Positions 25,943 to 33,846 of a stretch of 64,000 bases of DNA are shown here, piece by piece. Each line of letters starts with the position of its first letter. Position 1 is the stretch's first letter. The notes under the pieces are model-generated. The model did not search any database. It worked only from the letters and a program-made list of their open reading frames with translations, and was not told the DNA's origin. Source of the DNA: Streptomyces parvus (GTDB lineage Bacteria; Actinomycetota; Actinomycetes; Streptomycetales; Streptomycetaceae); the NCBI RefSeq assembly GCF_014648875.1, contig NZ_BMRY01000011.1:1-64000 (forward strand). Reading direction: 5' to 3'. The position numbers were made by a program, and so were the translations under genes.

Positions 25943-26755
25943 ATGACCGGAAGCGATCCCCGTACGGCCTCCTCGGCAGCGCCCCTGACGGGGCCGGCCG
26001 CACCGTGCTGGGTCACCCTCATGACGCGGCACCGGGAGACCGCCGAGCGGTTCTACTCCCAGGTCCTCGGCTGGTCGTTGCGGCCCGGGCGGCTCGGGTC
26101 GGACTTCTCGGTCGCCTACCGCGGCCAGGTCCCGGTGGCCGGCCTCTTCGCCGTCTCCTCGGCGTTCCAGGTCGCGGTCGCCTGGACGCCGTACTTCGCG
26201 GTGGAGGACGCGAACGTGGCCGCCGCCCGGATCCGCGAGCGCAGCGGGACCGTGGCGGTGGGCCCGCTGACGCTCGGCAAGGGGCGCGGGGTGCTGGCCT
26301 CGGACCGGGACGGGGCGTCCTTCGGCCTGTGGGAGCGCACCGAACCCTCCACGTCGCCGGCGGCCCCCGCCGACCACGCGCACTCCTGGCTGCGGCTGCG
26401 GACCAGGAACGCCTTCGACGCGGCGATCTTCTACGGCGAGGTGCTCGACTGGGCGAGCGGGCGTCCGGGGAGCTGCGATGTCGCGTACGAGGGCGAGGAG
26501 GTCATCGTGCGCTGCGAGGGCCATCCGCTGGCCCGGATCAGTTCCGGGGCCGTGGAGGCCGCGGCCGACCCGCTGGTGCGCCCGCACTGGCAGGTCCAGT
26601 TCCCCGTGGAAGACCTCGCGGAGACGGTCGCCGCGGCCGAGCGGCACGGCGGCACCCTGGTCGAGGACCGCACCGGCTTCGAGGGCACCGAGGTCACGCT
26701 GCGCGATCCGGACGGCGCGCTGTTCGCGGTGACGGATGTGCGCAGCCCCGCCTGA
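25943..26755 (+). CDS. two-domain VOC (glyoxalase/bleomycin resistance-like) protein
   Basis: A 270-residue protein with two vicinal oxygen chelate modules, about residues 20-130 and 145-268. Each has the family pattern of a short helix after a first strand (RHRETAERFYSQVLGWSLRP; NAFDAAIFYGEVLDWASG) and a closing strand (DGASFGLWE; DPDGALFAVTD). Metal-ligand His/Glu positions are poorly preserved, so binding rather than catalysis is possible. AGAAGG precedes the ATG. Similar proteins are often annotated as hydroxylases in Streptomyces, which motifs alone do not support. Confidence 0.8.
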   Translation: MTGSDPRTASSAAPLTGPAAPCWVTLMTRHRETAERFYSQVLGWSLRPGRLGSDFSVAYRGQVPVAGLFAVSSAFQVAVAWTPYFAVEDANVAAARIRERSGTVAVGPLTLGKGRGVLASDRDGASFGLWERTEPSTSPAAPADHAHSWLRLRTRNAFDAAIFYGEVLDWASGRPGSCDVAYEGEEVIVRCEGHPLARISSGAVEAAADPLVRPHWQVQFPVEDLAETVAAAERHGGTLVEDRTGFEGTEVTLRDPDGALFAVTDVRSPA

Positions 26756-26762
26756 CCGGCCC

Positions 26763-27296
26763 TCAGGCCCGGTCGCTCCCCCGGTCGTCCCCATCGTCCG
26801 TGTCGTCCACGCGCGGACCGGAGCGCCCCTTGGCGACGGCCCACAGCGGGAAGCCGAACCAGCAGAGCAGGAACCACAGTGCCATGGCGCCGACCAGCCA
26901 GAGGGCCAGTTGGTTGTGCAGGGCGACACGCAGGATCAGCAGCAGCGTCGAGCACATGGTGCAGAACAGCAGGACCAGGCCGAGGACGGTCATGCGCGAG
27001 GCCCAGATCACCGTCTGGGGCTTCATCCGGCGGCCCGTGAGCAGCCGGTGGTACGAGACGGGGCCGATGAGCGTCGCCGCGGTCGCCGCGCCCAGCATCA
27101 CGGTCACCACGTAGATGTTCCGGTCGACCTCCACCAGGTCCGTGAACCGCTCCTGGAAGACCACCGCGAGCATGAAGCCGAAGAGGATCTGCACCCCGGT
27201 CTGCGCGACACGCAGTTCCTGGAGGAGTTCGGACCACTGCCGGTCCGCCCGCTCCTCCTGGGTCTCCTCCCGGCCTCTGCCATGGGTCTCCGTCAT
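26763..27296 (-). CDS. DUF6328-like integral membrane protein
   Basis: A 177-residue protein. It has a charged N-terminus (about 1-30), then four predicted transmembrane helices at about 35-50, 63-85, 100-125 and 130-155. The string ELLQELRVAQTGVQILFGFML is a hallmark of the DUF6328 family. An acidic tail with many Asp residues follows. It converges on the two-domain VOC gene (7 bp apart). GAGGAG precedes the ATG. Function unknown; it lies in a block of stress-type genes. Confidence 0.75.
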   Translation of the reverse strand: MTETHGRGREETQEERADRQWSELLQELRVAQTGVQILFGFMLAVVFQERFTDLVEVDRNIYVVTVMLGAATAATLIGPVSYHRLLTGRRMKPQTVIWASRMTVLGLVLLFCTMCSTLLLILRVALHNQLALWLVGAMALWFLLCWFGFPLWAVAKGRSGPRVDDTDDGDDRGSDRA

Positions 27297-27505
27297 CGGT
27301 GTTCTCCTCGTCTCGACCCGACCGGGGCGCTTATACAGACGTTCGATTCGGGACTACAGGTGCCCCGGCGGCGCGGGGCCATGCCCGAACGCACTCGACC
27401 CAGCTGTGCGGCGCGTCTAAGATCGCCACACGGCATCGCGCGTCGGTCACCGGCCGGGTGAGGCGTGGAGGTAGCCCGTGAGATGCCCGTTGGAGGCATT
27501 CCACC

Positions 27506-27886
27506 GTGTCAGTCGAGTTGAACCACACCATCGTCCATTGCAAGGACAACCGCGAGTCCGCCGAATTCTTCGCGGATCTGCTGGATCTGACGGTCGGCGA
27601 GGAGTGGGGCCCGTTCATTCCGGTCGTTCTCGCGAACAGCGTCACGCTGGATTTCGCGACGATTCCCGCCGCTTCGATCACCCCGCAGCACTACGCCTTC
27701 CTCATCTCGGAGGCGGAGTTCGACTCCGCGTTCGCGAAGATCCAGGCGCGGGGAATCGAGTTCTACGCCGATCCCCACAAGAAGCACCCCGGCGAGATCA
27801 ACCACAATGACGGCGGGCGGGGCGTGTACTTCCCCGATCCCGGCGGTCATTGGCTGGAGCTGATCACCCGCCCGTACGGCGGCTGA
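27506..27886 (+). CDS. single-domain VOC family protein
   Basis: A 126-residue vicinal oxygen chelate protein. The first strand and helix (LNHTIVHCKDNRESAEFFADLLDL) and the closing GRGVYFPDPGGHWLELIT are clear. His and Glu positions in HTIVHC and HWLELI could be metal ligands, as in glyoxalase-type enzymes that act as dimers. The GTG at 27506 has TTGGAGG upstream. The last 23 bp overlap the convergent acetyltransferase gene. Confidence 0.8.
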   Translation: MSVELNHTIVHCKDNRESAEFFADLLDLTVGEEWGPFIPVVLANSVTLDFATIPAASITPQHYAFLISEAEFDSAFAKIQARGIEFYADPHKKHPGEINHNDGGRGVYFPDPGGHWLELITRPYGG

Positions 27887-28394
27887 CCGGGAGCAGGAGT
27901 TCGGGGCGGTCCCACATCACCGCCGGCGGGCGCGCCCGGACCGTGCCGACGGGTTCGGCGCCGATGCTCCGGTAGAAGCCCTCGGCGGGCGGGTGGGAAA
28001 CGATCCGGACGCCTGTGAGCCCGGCGCTCCGGGCCTCTTCCCGCAGATGGGCGGCGAGCAGCCGGCCGATGCCGAGCCCCTGGGCGGCGTCGGCGACGAA
28101 CATCAGATCCAGTTCGGGCGGGTCGAGGAGCAGCGCGTAGAAACCGAGGACCTGGCCTGTGGCCTCGTCCGCGGCGATGAAGACCCGGTGTGCCTCGATG
28201 TAGTCCGGTCCGACCCGGTAGCCCGCGACCATCGGGGCGTACGGCCCCTCGTAGGCGCGTGACGTGCGGACCAGGCGGGTCAGCCGGGCGGCGTCGCGCG
28301 CCACGGCCCGGCGGATCACCACGTCGGCACGGTGCGGGGCGCGCCCGCTCCGTCGTCCTGCGCTGCTCGCTTCCATATGGCGATTATCAGGCAC
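27864..28394 (-). CDS. GNAT-family N-acetyltransferase
   Basis: A 176-residue acetyltransferase with the GNAT core: an N-terminal strand and helix (VVIRRAVARDAARLTRLVRT), motif A LDLMFVADAAQGLGIGRLLAAHL with the acetyl-CoA loop AQGLGIGR, and EGFYRSIGAEPVG near the end. The acceptor substrate is unknown. The start is uncertain: the GTG at 28394 or the ATG at 28376, neither with a strong ribosome site. It converges with the VOC gene and overlaps it by 23 bp. Confidence 0.8.
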   Translation of the reverse strand: MPDNRHMEASSAGRRSGRAPHRADVVIRRAVARDAARLTRLVRTSRAYEGPYAPMVAGYRVGPDYIEAHRVFIAADEATGQVLGFYALLLDPPELDLMFVADAAQGLGIGRLLAAHLREEARSAGLTGVRIVSHPPAEGFYRSIGAEPVGTVRARPPAVMWDRPELLLPVSRRTGG

Positions 28395-28413
28395 CGCTCT
28401 GCGGCGGCGGGTC

Positions 28414-28818
28414 TCAGGCGGTGCGGCGCTCCTCGCGCCAGCGGCGGACGGCCGCCTCGACGTCGAAGGGCTTCAGGTGCAGCGGCGGGCCCTCGGGGGG
28501 CATCCTGACGGCCCGCTCGATCTTCTCGTTCACCTCGGTCAGGATGCGCCGTACCTCGGGCTCGGTGCGGGCCGCGGCCACCGCGGCGGGGACGTCCTCC
28601 ACCTCTCTGCGCAGGGCCAGTGCGGGCGGCAGCATCGACACGCCCTCCCGCTGCATCTTCTGCTTGATCCACCAGGCCTCGTCGTACGGGCGTTCCAGGC
28701 CGGCGATCGGTTTGCCGAAGCCGGGGAGCCGTGAGAAGTCGCCGCGCTCCTGCGCCTCGTGGATCTGTCGGTCGACCCAGGACTCGAAGCTGACCCCAGG
28801 TGGTTTGCGCTCCGTCAT
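28414..28818 (-). CDS. DUF1992 (DnaJ-homologue-domain) protein
   Basis: A 134-residue protein with the diagnostic opening SFESWVDRQIHEAQERGDF, then LPGFGKPIAGLERP and DEAWWIKQKMQREGVSMLPP. This is the DUF1992 pattern, named after its occurrence in DnaJ homologue subfamily C member 28 proteins. GGAGGG precedes the ATG. It may be co-transcribed with the acetyltransferase 19 bp downstream. Its biochemical role is unknown. Confidence 0.8.
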   Translation of the reverse strand: MTERKPPGVSFESWVDRQIHEAQERGDFSRLPGFGKPIAGLERPYDEAWWIKQKMQREGVSMLPPALALRREVEDVPAAVAAARTEPEVRRILTEVNEKIERAVRMPPEGPPLHLKPFDVEAAVRRWREERRTA

Positions 28819-29038
28819 CGCGTGTCCCTCCGGCCTGCCGTCGATCCGACGCTTTTCACCCTACACAGGGCGGCGCGCGGAGCCTTCCGGCGCGGGAGGC
28901 CGCCTCGAACGGGGATCCGGGGGTACACGAACTCCTGCACGCCGTCCGGCGATTGCCGCCGGGCCCGGACCGAGAGGGGTTGACCACTGTGCGACAGCAG
29001 AGCTACGTACCGGCCGATGAACGTTGGGGGCGGTAGCC

Positions 29039-29617
29039 GTGACGACAGCGATCATCATCATCGCCGTGGTCGCCGTGGCGGCCATCGCCGCGTTCCTCCT
29101 CCTCCGTGGACGTCTCACCGGTGGCCGGGGGCTGCGCAGCCGCTTCGGGCCGGAGTACGACCGGGTGGTCGCCCGGCACGGCGGCGACACCGAGGCGGCC
29201 GAGCGGGAGCTCGGTGACCGGGTGAAGCGGCACGGGGCCATCGAGGAGCGCCCGCTGACCGAGGAGGCCCGCGCCCGCTACGCCGCCCGCTGGGCGGGCG
29301 CCCAGGAACTGTTCGTCGAATCGCCGGAGCGCTCGCTCACCGAGGCCGACGCGCTGCTGGCCGATCTGTCGCGCGAGCGTGGCTTTCCGGACGGCGAGAA
29401 CTTCGAGGACCGTACGGACGCCCTCTCCGTGCACCACGCCGCCCATGTCGACGGATACCGCCGGGTGCACACCGCGCGGAACGGGGACGCGAGCACCGAG
29501 GACAGGCGCGAGGCCCTCATCGAGGCCCGCAAGCTCTTCGACGACCTGCTCGCGGGCGGCCCGTCGGGGCGTGAACACGGCAACCGGAATCTTGTGAAGG
29601 GACGGGGTACGTCATGA
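29039..29617 (+). CDS. single-pass membrane protein with repeated C-terminal helical domain
   Basis: A 192-residue protein. Residues 1-24 form a transmembrane anchor (TTAIIIIAVVAVAAIAAFLL) followed by RGRLTGGRGLRSRFG. The cytosolic part has a helical segment (FGPEYDRVVARHGGDTEAAE) and a C-terminal domain starting LFVESPERSLTEADALL and ending DASTEDRREALIEAR. The same domain recurs in the next gene. The GTG at 29039 has a G-rich site upstream; a TTG at 29024 is in frame. Its TGA overlaps the ATG of the next gene (ATGA). No function is known to me. Confidence 0.65.
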   Translation: MTTAIIIIAVVAVAAIAAFLLLRGRLTGGRGLRSRFGPEYDRVVARHGGDTEAAERELGDRVKRHGAIEERPLTEEARARYAARWAGAQELFVESPERSLTEADALLADLSRERGFPDGENFEDRTDALSVHHAAHVDGYRRVHTARNGDASTEDRREALIEARKLFDDLLAGGPSGREHGNRNLVKGRGTS

Positions 29618-30237
29618 CGCGCACACCGAACGACGGGACGGACGCTGTCGCCGGGACCGGACTCCCGAAGGGCGCCGGGCCCATCGACACGGGTACGCCT
29701 GTCAGGCGACCGGGCACGCCCGACCCGGCCACGAGGACGGTCACGGGCAAAGAGACCGATCCGGTCCGGCCGCCCACGACGGCCCCGGGCTCCGCAGGGC
29801 ATGCCGAGGGGGCCCAGGAGACCTCCGTCGGCGGCACCCCGCACACCCCGGACCCCGCAGCCGTCAGGCCCCCGGAACCGCGCACGGCGCCCGGCGAAAC
29901 GGGCCCCGAGGCCGGTTCCGACTCCGTGGGGCGGCCCTCCGGGGACGGCCCGGGACTGGGTAAGCCCTTGTTCGCCCCCGCCGAGCAGGAGGCCTTCGCC
30001 GCCCGGATCCAGCAGGCGGTGACCGGGTTCGTGGAGGACCCTCACCGGGCGGTGCGGGACGCCGACGCCACGTTCGAGGAGGTCGTCGCAGACCTCGGAG
30101 CCGCGCTGGCGGAACGCGGGCGGCTGCTGCGGTCCGGGAAGGACGGGAGCGGTGCGGACTCCGGGGCGGACACCGAGGATCTGCGGATCGCCCTTCAGCA
30201 CTACCGCGACCTCACGGAGCGTCTCGTACGCCTGTGA
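29614..30237 (+). CDS. soluble partner protein with disordered N-terminus
   Basis: A 207-residue protein. Residues 1-115 are Pro/Gly/Thr-rich and probably disordered. Residues about 120-207 form a helical domain (GFVEDPHRAVRDADATFEEV, then ADTEDLRIALQHYRDLTERL) matching the C-terminal domain of the upstream membrane protein. The ATG overlaps the previous stop, so the two are translated together. A plausible reading is a membrane/soluble pair interacting through like domains. No enzyme motif is visible. Confidence 0.65.
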   Translation: MTRTPNDGTDAVAGTGLPKGAGPIDTGTPVRRPGTPDPATRTVTGKETDPVRPPTTAPGSAGHAEGAQETSVGGTPHTPDPAAVRPPEPRTAPGETGPEAGSDSVGRPSGDGPGLGKPLFAPAEQEAFAARIQQAVTGFVEDPHRAVRDADATFEEVVADLGAALAERGRLLRSGKDGSGADSGADTEDLRIALQHYRDLTERLVRL

Positions 30238-30259
30238 CGGGGCCTCGTACGAGCCGTGT

Positions 30260-30306
30260 GAAGGGGCCGGTCCGGCCGAGGGCTTCTCGGCCGGACCGGC
30301 CCCTTC
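30260..30306. terminator. 21-bp-stem hairpin terminator
   Basis: A 21-nt arm (30260-30280) pairs without mismatch with 30286-30306 across a five-base loop (GGCTT). It lies 23 bp after the stop of the plus-strand gene pair and 29 bp from the end of the convergent tyrosine phosphatase gene, so it can stop transcription from both sides. Confidence 0.8.
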
Positions 30307-30334
30307 GCACGTGGCGGCGCCTCGGTCGTCCGCC

Positions 30335-31132
30335 TCAGCCGCGGACCACCAGCCCCTCGCGCAGCCGTTCCAGTACGGCGTCGGGCACGCGCAGGCCGTT
30401 GCGGACGTAGCCGTCGAGGCCGCCCCACCGCTCGTCCATGGCATCGAGCGCCACATCGAGATAGCGCGGGCGGACCTCGATGATCGCCGCGGCGACGCCG
30501 GGGTCGCCGCCGCCGTCCAGGAACTTCGTCACCTGCGGGGCGAAGGCGGTCCGCAGGGCGGGGTTGACCGCGAGGAAGTCGGCGCGCACCGTCACGCGGG
30601 GCGCCCCCAGGATCATGAGCAGGACAGCCGCCGCCCAGCCGGTACGGTCCTTGCCCGCCGTGCAGTGGAACAGCAGCGGTCGGGCCGCCGGATCGGCCGC
30701 TGTCTCCAGGAAGGCCCGACAGGCGGCCGCGGCGCCCGGTGAGAGGACCATCTTGCGGTAGGTCTCGGCGAAGAGTTCCTCGGCCCGGCCGCCCCCGAGT
30801 GTCCGCTCGGCCTCGACCGGGTCCGCGAGCAGGGAGCGCAGCCGGGCGGGCGCCACGCCCGGATGGTCGCCCAGCACGTCGGCGACGAAGAGCCGGGCCC
30901 GGTCCGGCAGCCGGTCCGGGGCCCACTGGCGCTCGTCGGCGGTGCGCAGGTCCACGACGGTGCGGATGCCGAGCGCCGCCACCGCGCGGTCGCGTGCCGG
31001 GTCGAGCTCGCTCAGTTGCCCCGAGCGGAACAGGACGCCCTGCCGCACCCGGCGGTCACGCCCGAGGGCGATGCCTCCCAGGTCGCGCAGATTGACGACG
31101 GTGGCGGCCGGAACGGTCCGGGCGGTCTGCAC
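30335..31132 (-). CDS. tyrosine-protein phosphatase, lipid/protein phosphatase-like
   Basis: A 265-residue phosphatase with a CX5R active site in FHCTAGKDRTGWAAAVLLM. The opening NLRDLGGIALGRDRRVRQGVLFRSGQL is typical of the Y_phosphatase3 group (M. tuberculosis PtpB-like), which can act on phosphotyrosine, phosphoserine and phosphoinositides. The Lys-Asp inside the P-loop (GKDRTG) is the PtpB/lipid-phosphatase-like variant. It has no signal peptide. The GTG at 31132 follows AGAGG. Substrate unknown. Confidence 0.85.
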   Translation of the reverse strand: MQTARTVPAATVVNLRDLGGIALGRDRRVRQGVLFRSGQLSELDPARDRAVAALGIRTVVDLRTADERQWAPDRLPDRARLFVADVLGDHPGVAPARLRSLLADPVEAERTLGGGRAEELFAETYRKMVLSPGAAAACRAFLETAADPAARPLLFHCTAGKDRTGWAAAVLLMILGAPRVTVRADFLAVNPALRTAFAPQVTKFLDGGGDPGVAAAIIEVRPRYLDVALDAMDERWGGLDGYVRNGLRVPDAVLERLREGLVVRG

Positions 31133-31198
31133 GATGAACTGCCTCTTTCCCCGATGAATTCCAGGAATTCCCCATGACCAGGAACAACGTCGTGCGCG

Positions 31199-31717
31199 TC
31201 AGTCCGACAGAAGCCTGGTCTTCTGCTCCACGAACTCGGCGTCGGTGAGGATCTCGCGCTTCCACAGTCCGGTGAGCCGCTCCAGCCGGTCGATGATGTC
31301 GTCGCCCGCGGCCTCGTCCGCCTCCGCCCCGGGGGTCCCGAGGCGCTCGTGCGCCACGAACGCGCCGCCCGCCTCCCGGGCCGTCCGGGCGAGTTCCGTG
31401 GTCCACAGGTCCTCCCTGACGACGATCGCGACGACATCGCCCGCCGGTACGCCCCGGTCGAGCCGGTCGATGTCCTCCGAGCTCAGCACCGCCGCCGCCC
31501 CGCCCTCGGCCGTATCGGCGGGAATCACCCCCTCGGGGTCCAGCTCCCGCAGTTCCACGGGGGCCGGTGCTCCGCCTTCGGCCCGCCGGACGAAAGCCAG
31601 GTCACCGGCGCGTACGGCACCGGACGACACGGCTTCGGCGAGAGCGGGGGCGACCGCCCGGGAGAAGCGACCGCCGGGGAAGGCGATGACGAGGTGTTCC
31701 ACAGGTCCGACGGCCAC
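31199..31717 (-). CDS. DUF6325-like protein with C-terminal SHOCT-type motif
   Basis: A 172-residue protein. It opens PVEHLVIAFPGGRFSRAVAP and then has AGDLAFVRRAEGG and ELDPEG, the DUF6325 pattern. It ends with a short-helix motif RLERLTGLWKREILTDAEFVEQKTRLLSD, which is a SHOCT domain, usually an oligomerisation or membrane-tether element. The middle (IDRLDRGVPAGDVVAIVVRED) looks like an alpha/beta stress protein. The start is a GTG with GGAGAGG upstream. It may share a transcript with the phosphatase gene 66 bp downstream. Confidence 0.7.
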   Translation of the reverse strand: MAVGPVEHLVIAFPGGRFSRAVAPALAEAVSSGAVRAGDLAFVRRAEGGAPAPVELRELDPEGVIPADTAEGGAAAVLSSEDIDRLDRGVPAGDVVAIVVREDLWTTELARTAREAGGAFVAHERLGTPGAEADEAAGDDIIDRLERLTGLWKREILTDAEFVEQKTRLLSD

Positions 31718-31895
31718 GGTCGCGTCCTCTCCGTATCCCGGCGGCCGCGGGGGCGCCGGGGTGGATACGGCATTCCAGGGATGGCATAAGAAAACAGGAA
31801 ACTTCGCACATAATATGCATCAGTGCCCGAATTCATCTGATGTCGAGAATCGTCGTGTTGCCCTCGTCCGTCCGTCGAGCCGGTTACGCGACCGT

Positions 31896-31915
31896 ATGTA
31901 AAGGATCAAGTACAT
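31896..31915. promoter_or_regulatory. dyad upstream of mutA, possible operator
   Basis: ATGTAAAGGATCAAGTACAT is an imperfect 20-bp dyad (14 of 20 positions symmetrical, centre GATC), 69 bp before the mutA start. The 265-bp gap it sits in (31718-31983) also holds AT-rich DNA near 31790-31830. Otherwise nothing is recognised there. No known regulator is matched. Confidence 0.3.
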
Positions 31916-31983
31916 GCCCGAGAGGGCAAGGTCACAGCACGTGCCCCTGCTGCTCCTTCGGCGCGCTGCCCTAGCATCTGAGC

Positions 31984-33846
31984 ATGACGGTCCAGCCTGC
32001 TGACGGGCTCTCTCCGGCCGCCGCGTTCCCCGACCCTTCCCATGACCAGTGGCAGAGCCTCGTCGAAGGCGTACTGCGCAAGTCGGGCAAGGAAGTCACG
32101 GGCTCGGCCGCCGAGGAAGCGCTGTCCACCACACTGGAGGACGGGCTCACCACCCGCCCCCTCTACACCGCGAGCGACGAGTCGCCGGACACCGGCTTCC
32201 CCGGCTTCGCCCCCTTCACCCGGGGCAGCAGGCCCGAGGGGAACGCGGCGGGCGGCTGGGACGTGCGCCAGCGCCATGCCCTGACCGACCCGTCCCGGCT
32301 CAACGAGGCGCTGCTCGGCGATCTGGAGAACGGGGTCACCTCGCTCTGGTTCACGGTGGGCGGCCCCGCGGGCGTCCCTGTCGACGGGCTCGCGCGGGCG
32401 CTGGAGGGCGTGTACCTCGATCTCGCACCCCTTTCGCTCGACGCCCCGGCCGACCTGGACGCCGCCGCGACGGAGCTGCTGCACCTGTATGAGGAGCGCG
32501 GCGTGGCGAAGAGCGAGGCGCGGGGCACGCTGGGCGCCGATCCGCTCGGCCATGAGGCCCGGACCGGCGTCGAGGCGGACCTCGCCCCCGCCGTGCGCTG
32601 GGCCCAGCGGTGCGAAGCGGAGTACCCGGGGCTGCGGGCGATCGTCGCGGACGCGTTGCCGTACCACGAGGCGGGCGGTTCGGCCGGTGAGGAGCTGGGG
32701 CTCTCCCTGGCCACCGGTGTCGCCTATCTGCGGGCCCTGACCGCTGCCGGGATGAGCGTGGAGGCGGCCTGCGGGCAGTTGGAGTTCCGTTACGCGGCCA
32801 CCGCCGACCAGTTCCTGACCATCGCCAAGCTGCGCGCCGCGCGCCGGCTGTGGGCGCGGGTCGCCGAGGCGTCGGGCGCTCCCGCCGCCGGGGCGCAGCG
32901 GCAGCACGCCGTCACCTCGCCGGTGATGATGACGCGCCGCGACCCGTGGGTGAACATGCTGCGCACCACGCTCGCCACGCTGGGCGCGGGGGTGGGCGGC
33001 GCGGACTCCGTGACCGTGCTGCCGTTCGATCACGCACTGGGCCTGCCGGACGCGTTCGCGCGGCGGATCGCCCGTAACACCTCGACGATCCTGATGGAGG
33101 AGTCGCATCTGGCGCGGGTCATCGACCCGGCGGGCGGCTCCTGGTACGTGGAGCGGCTGACCGACGAACTCGCCGCGGCCGCCTGGGCGTTCTTCCAGGA
33201 GACCGAGCGGGCGGGCGGTCTGCCCGCCGCCCTGCGTTCGGGGACGGTCGCGGAGCGCCTGGCCGCCACCTGGGCGGCTCGGAGCGCGAAGCTGGCGCGT
33301 CGCAGGGAACCGATCACCGGGGTCAGCGAGTTCCCGATGCCCGGTGAGCGCCCGGTGGAGCGCGAGCCCGCCCCCGACGCCTACGCCGGTACTCCGGGCG
33401 GTCTGCCCCGGGTCCGCCGCGACGAGGCGTTCGAGGCGCTGCGCGCCCGGTCGGACGCGCACCTCGCGGCGACGGGAAGCCGCCCGAAGGTGTTCGTCGC
33501 GGCGCTCGGTCCGGCCGCCGCGCACACCGCGCGGGTCTCCTTCGCCGTCAACCTCTTCGGGGCGGGCGGGATCGAGGCGGTGCACGACCCGGTCTCCGTG
33601 GACGCGGTCACCGCCGCCGGTGCGCTGGCCGCCTCCGGGGCGTCGGTCGCGGTGCTCTGTTCGTCGGACGCGCTCTACGCCGAGCAGGCGGAGCCGGTGG
33701 CCGGTGCGCTGAAGTCGGCGGGTGCGGCGCAGGTGTTCCTCGCGGGGCGCCCCGGCGAGTACGCCGATGTCGACTCCTATGTCTTCGCGGGCTGCGACGC
33801 GGTCGCCGTTCTCACCTCCGTTCTCGACCGCATGGGAGTGGCGTGA
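31984..33846 (+). CDS. mutA: methylmalonyl-CoA mutase small (beta) subunit
   Basis: A 620-residue subunit of adenosylcobalamin-dependent methylmalonyl-CoA mutase, which interconverts succinyl-CoA and methylmalonyl-CoA. It has the TIM-barrel part (PLYTASDESPDTGFPGFAPF; VTSPVMMTRRDPWVNMLRTT; RVIDPAGGSWYVERLT) and a degenerate cobalamin-binding C-terminus. The DxHxxG motif of the large subunit is absent, as expected for the structural partner. It overlaps mutB by one base (TGATG), so the operon reads mutA-mutB-meaB. In Streptomyces this enzyme feeds odd-chain and branched acids, and supplies methylmalonyl-CoA for polyketides. Confidence 0.93.
   Translation: MTVQPADGLSPAAAFPDPSHDQWQSLVEGVLRKSGKEVTGSAAEEALSTTLEDGLTTRPLYTASDESPDTGFPGFAPFTRGSRPEGNAAGGWDVRQRHALTDPSRLNEALLGDLENGVTSLWFTVGGPAGVPVDGLARALEGVYLDLAPLSLDAPADLDAAATELLHLYEERGVAKSEARGTLGADPLGHEARTGVEADLAPAVRWAQRCEAEYPGLRAIVADALPYHEAGGSAGEELGLSLATGVAYLRALTAAGMSVEAACGQLEFRYAATADQFLTIAKLRAARRLWARVAEASGAPAAGAQRQHAVTSPVMMTRRDPWVNMLRTTLATLGAGVGGADSVTVLPFDHALGLPDAFARRIARNTSTILMEESHLARVIDPAGGSWYVERLTDELAAAAWAFFQETERAGGLPAALRSGTVAERLAATWAARSAKLARRREPITGVSEFPMPGERPVEREPAPDAYAGTPGGLPRVRRDEAFEALRARSDAHLAATGSRPKVFVAALGPAAAHTARVSFAVNLFGAGGIEAVHDPVSVDAVTAAGALAASGASVAVLCSSDALYAEQAEPVAGALKSAGAAQVFLAGRPGEYADVDSYVFAGCDAVAVLTSVLDRMGVA

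Noticed and set aside
24368..26929. Long upstream extension of the small protein at 23975-24367
   Set aside because: It covers the antisense of the CDF and VOC genes and shows no protein character.
27340..27365. tRNA-like TTCGATTC string
   Set aside because: No acceptor stem, anticodon arm or cloverleaf pairing around it.
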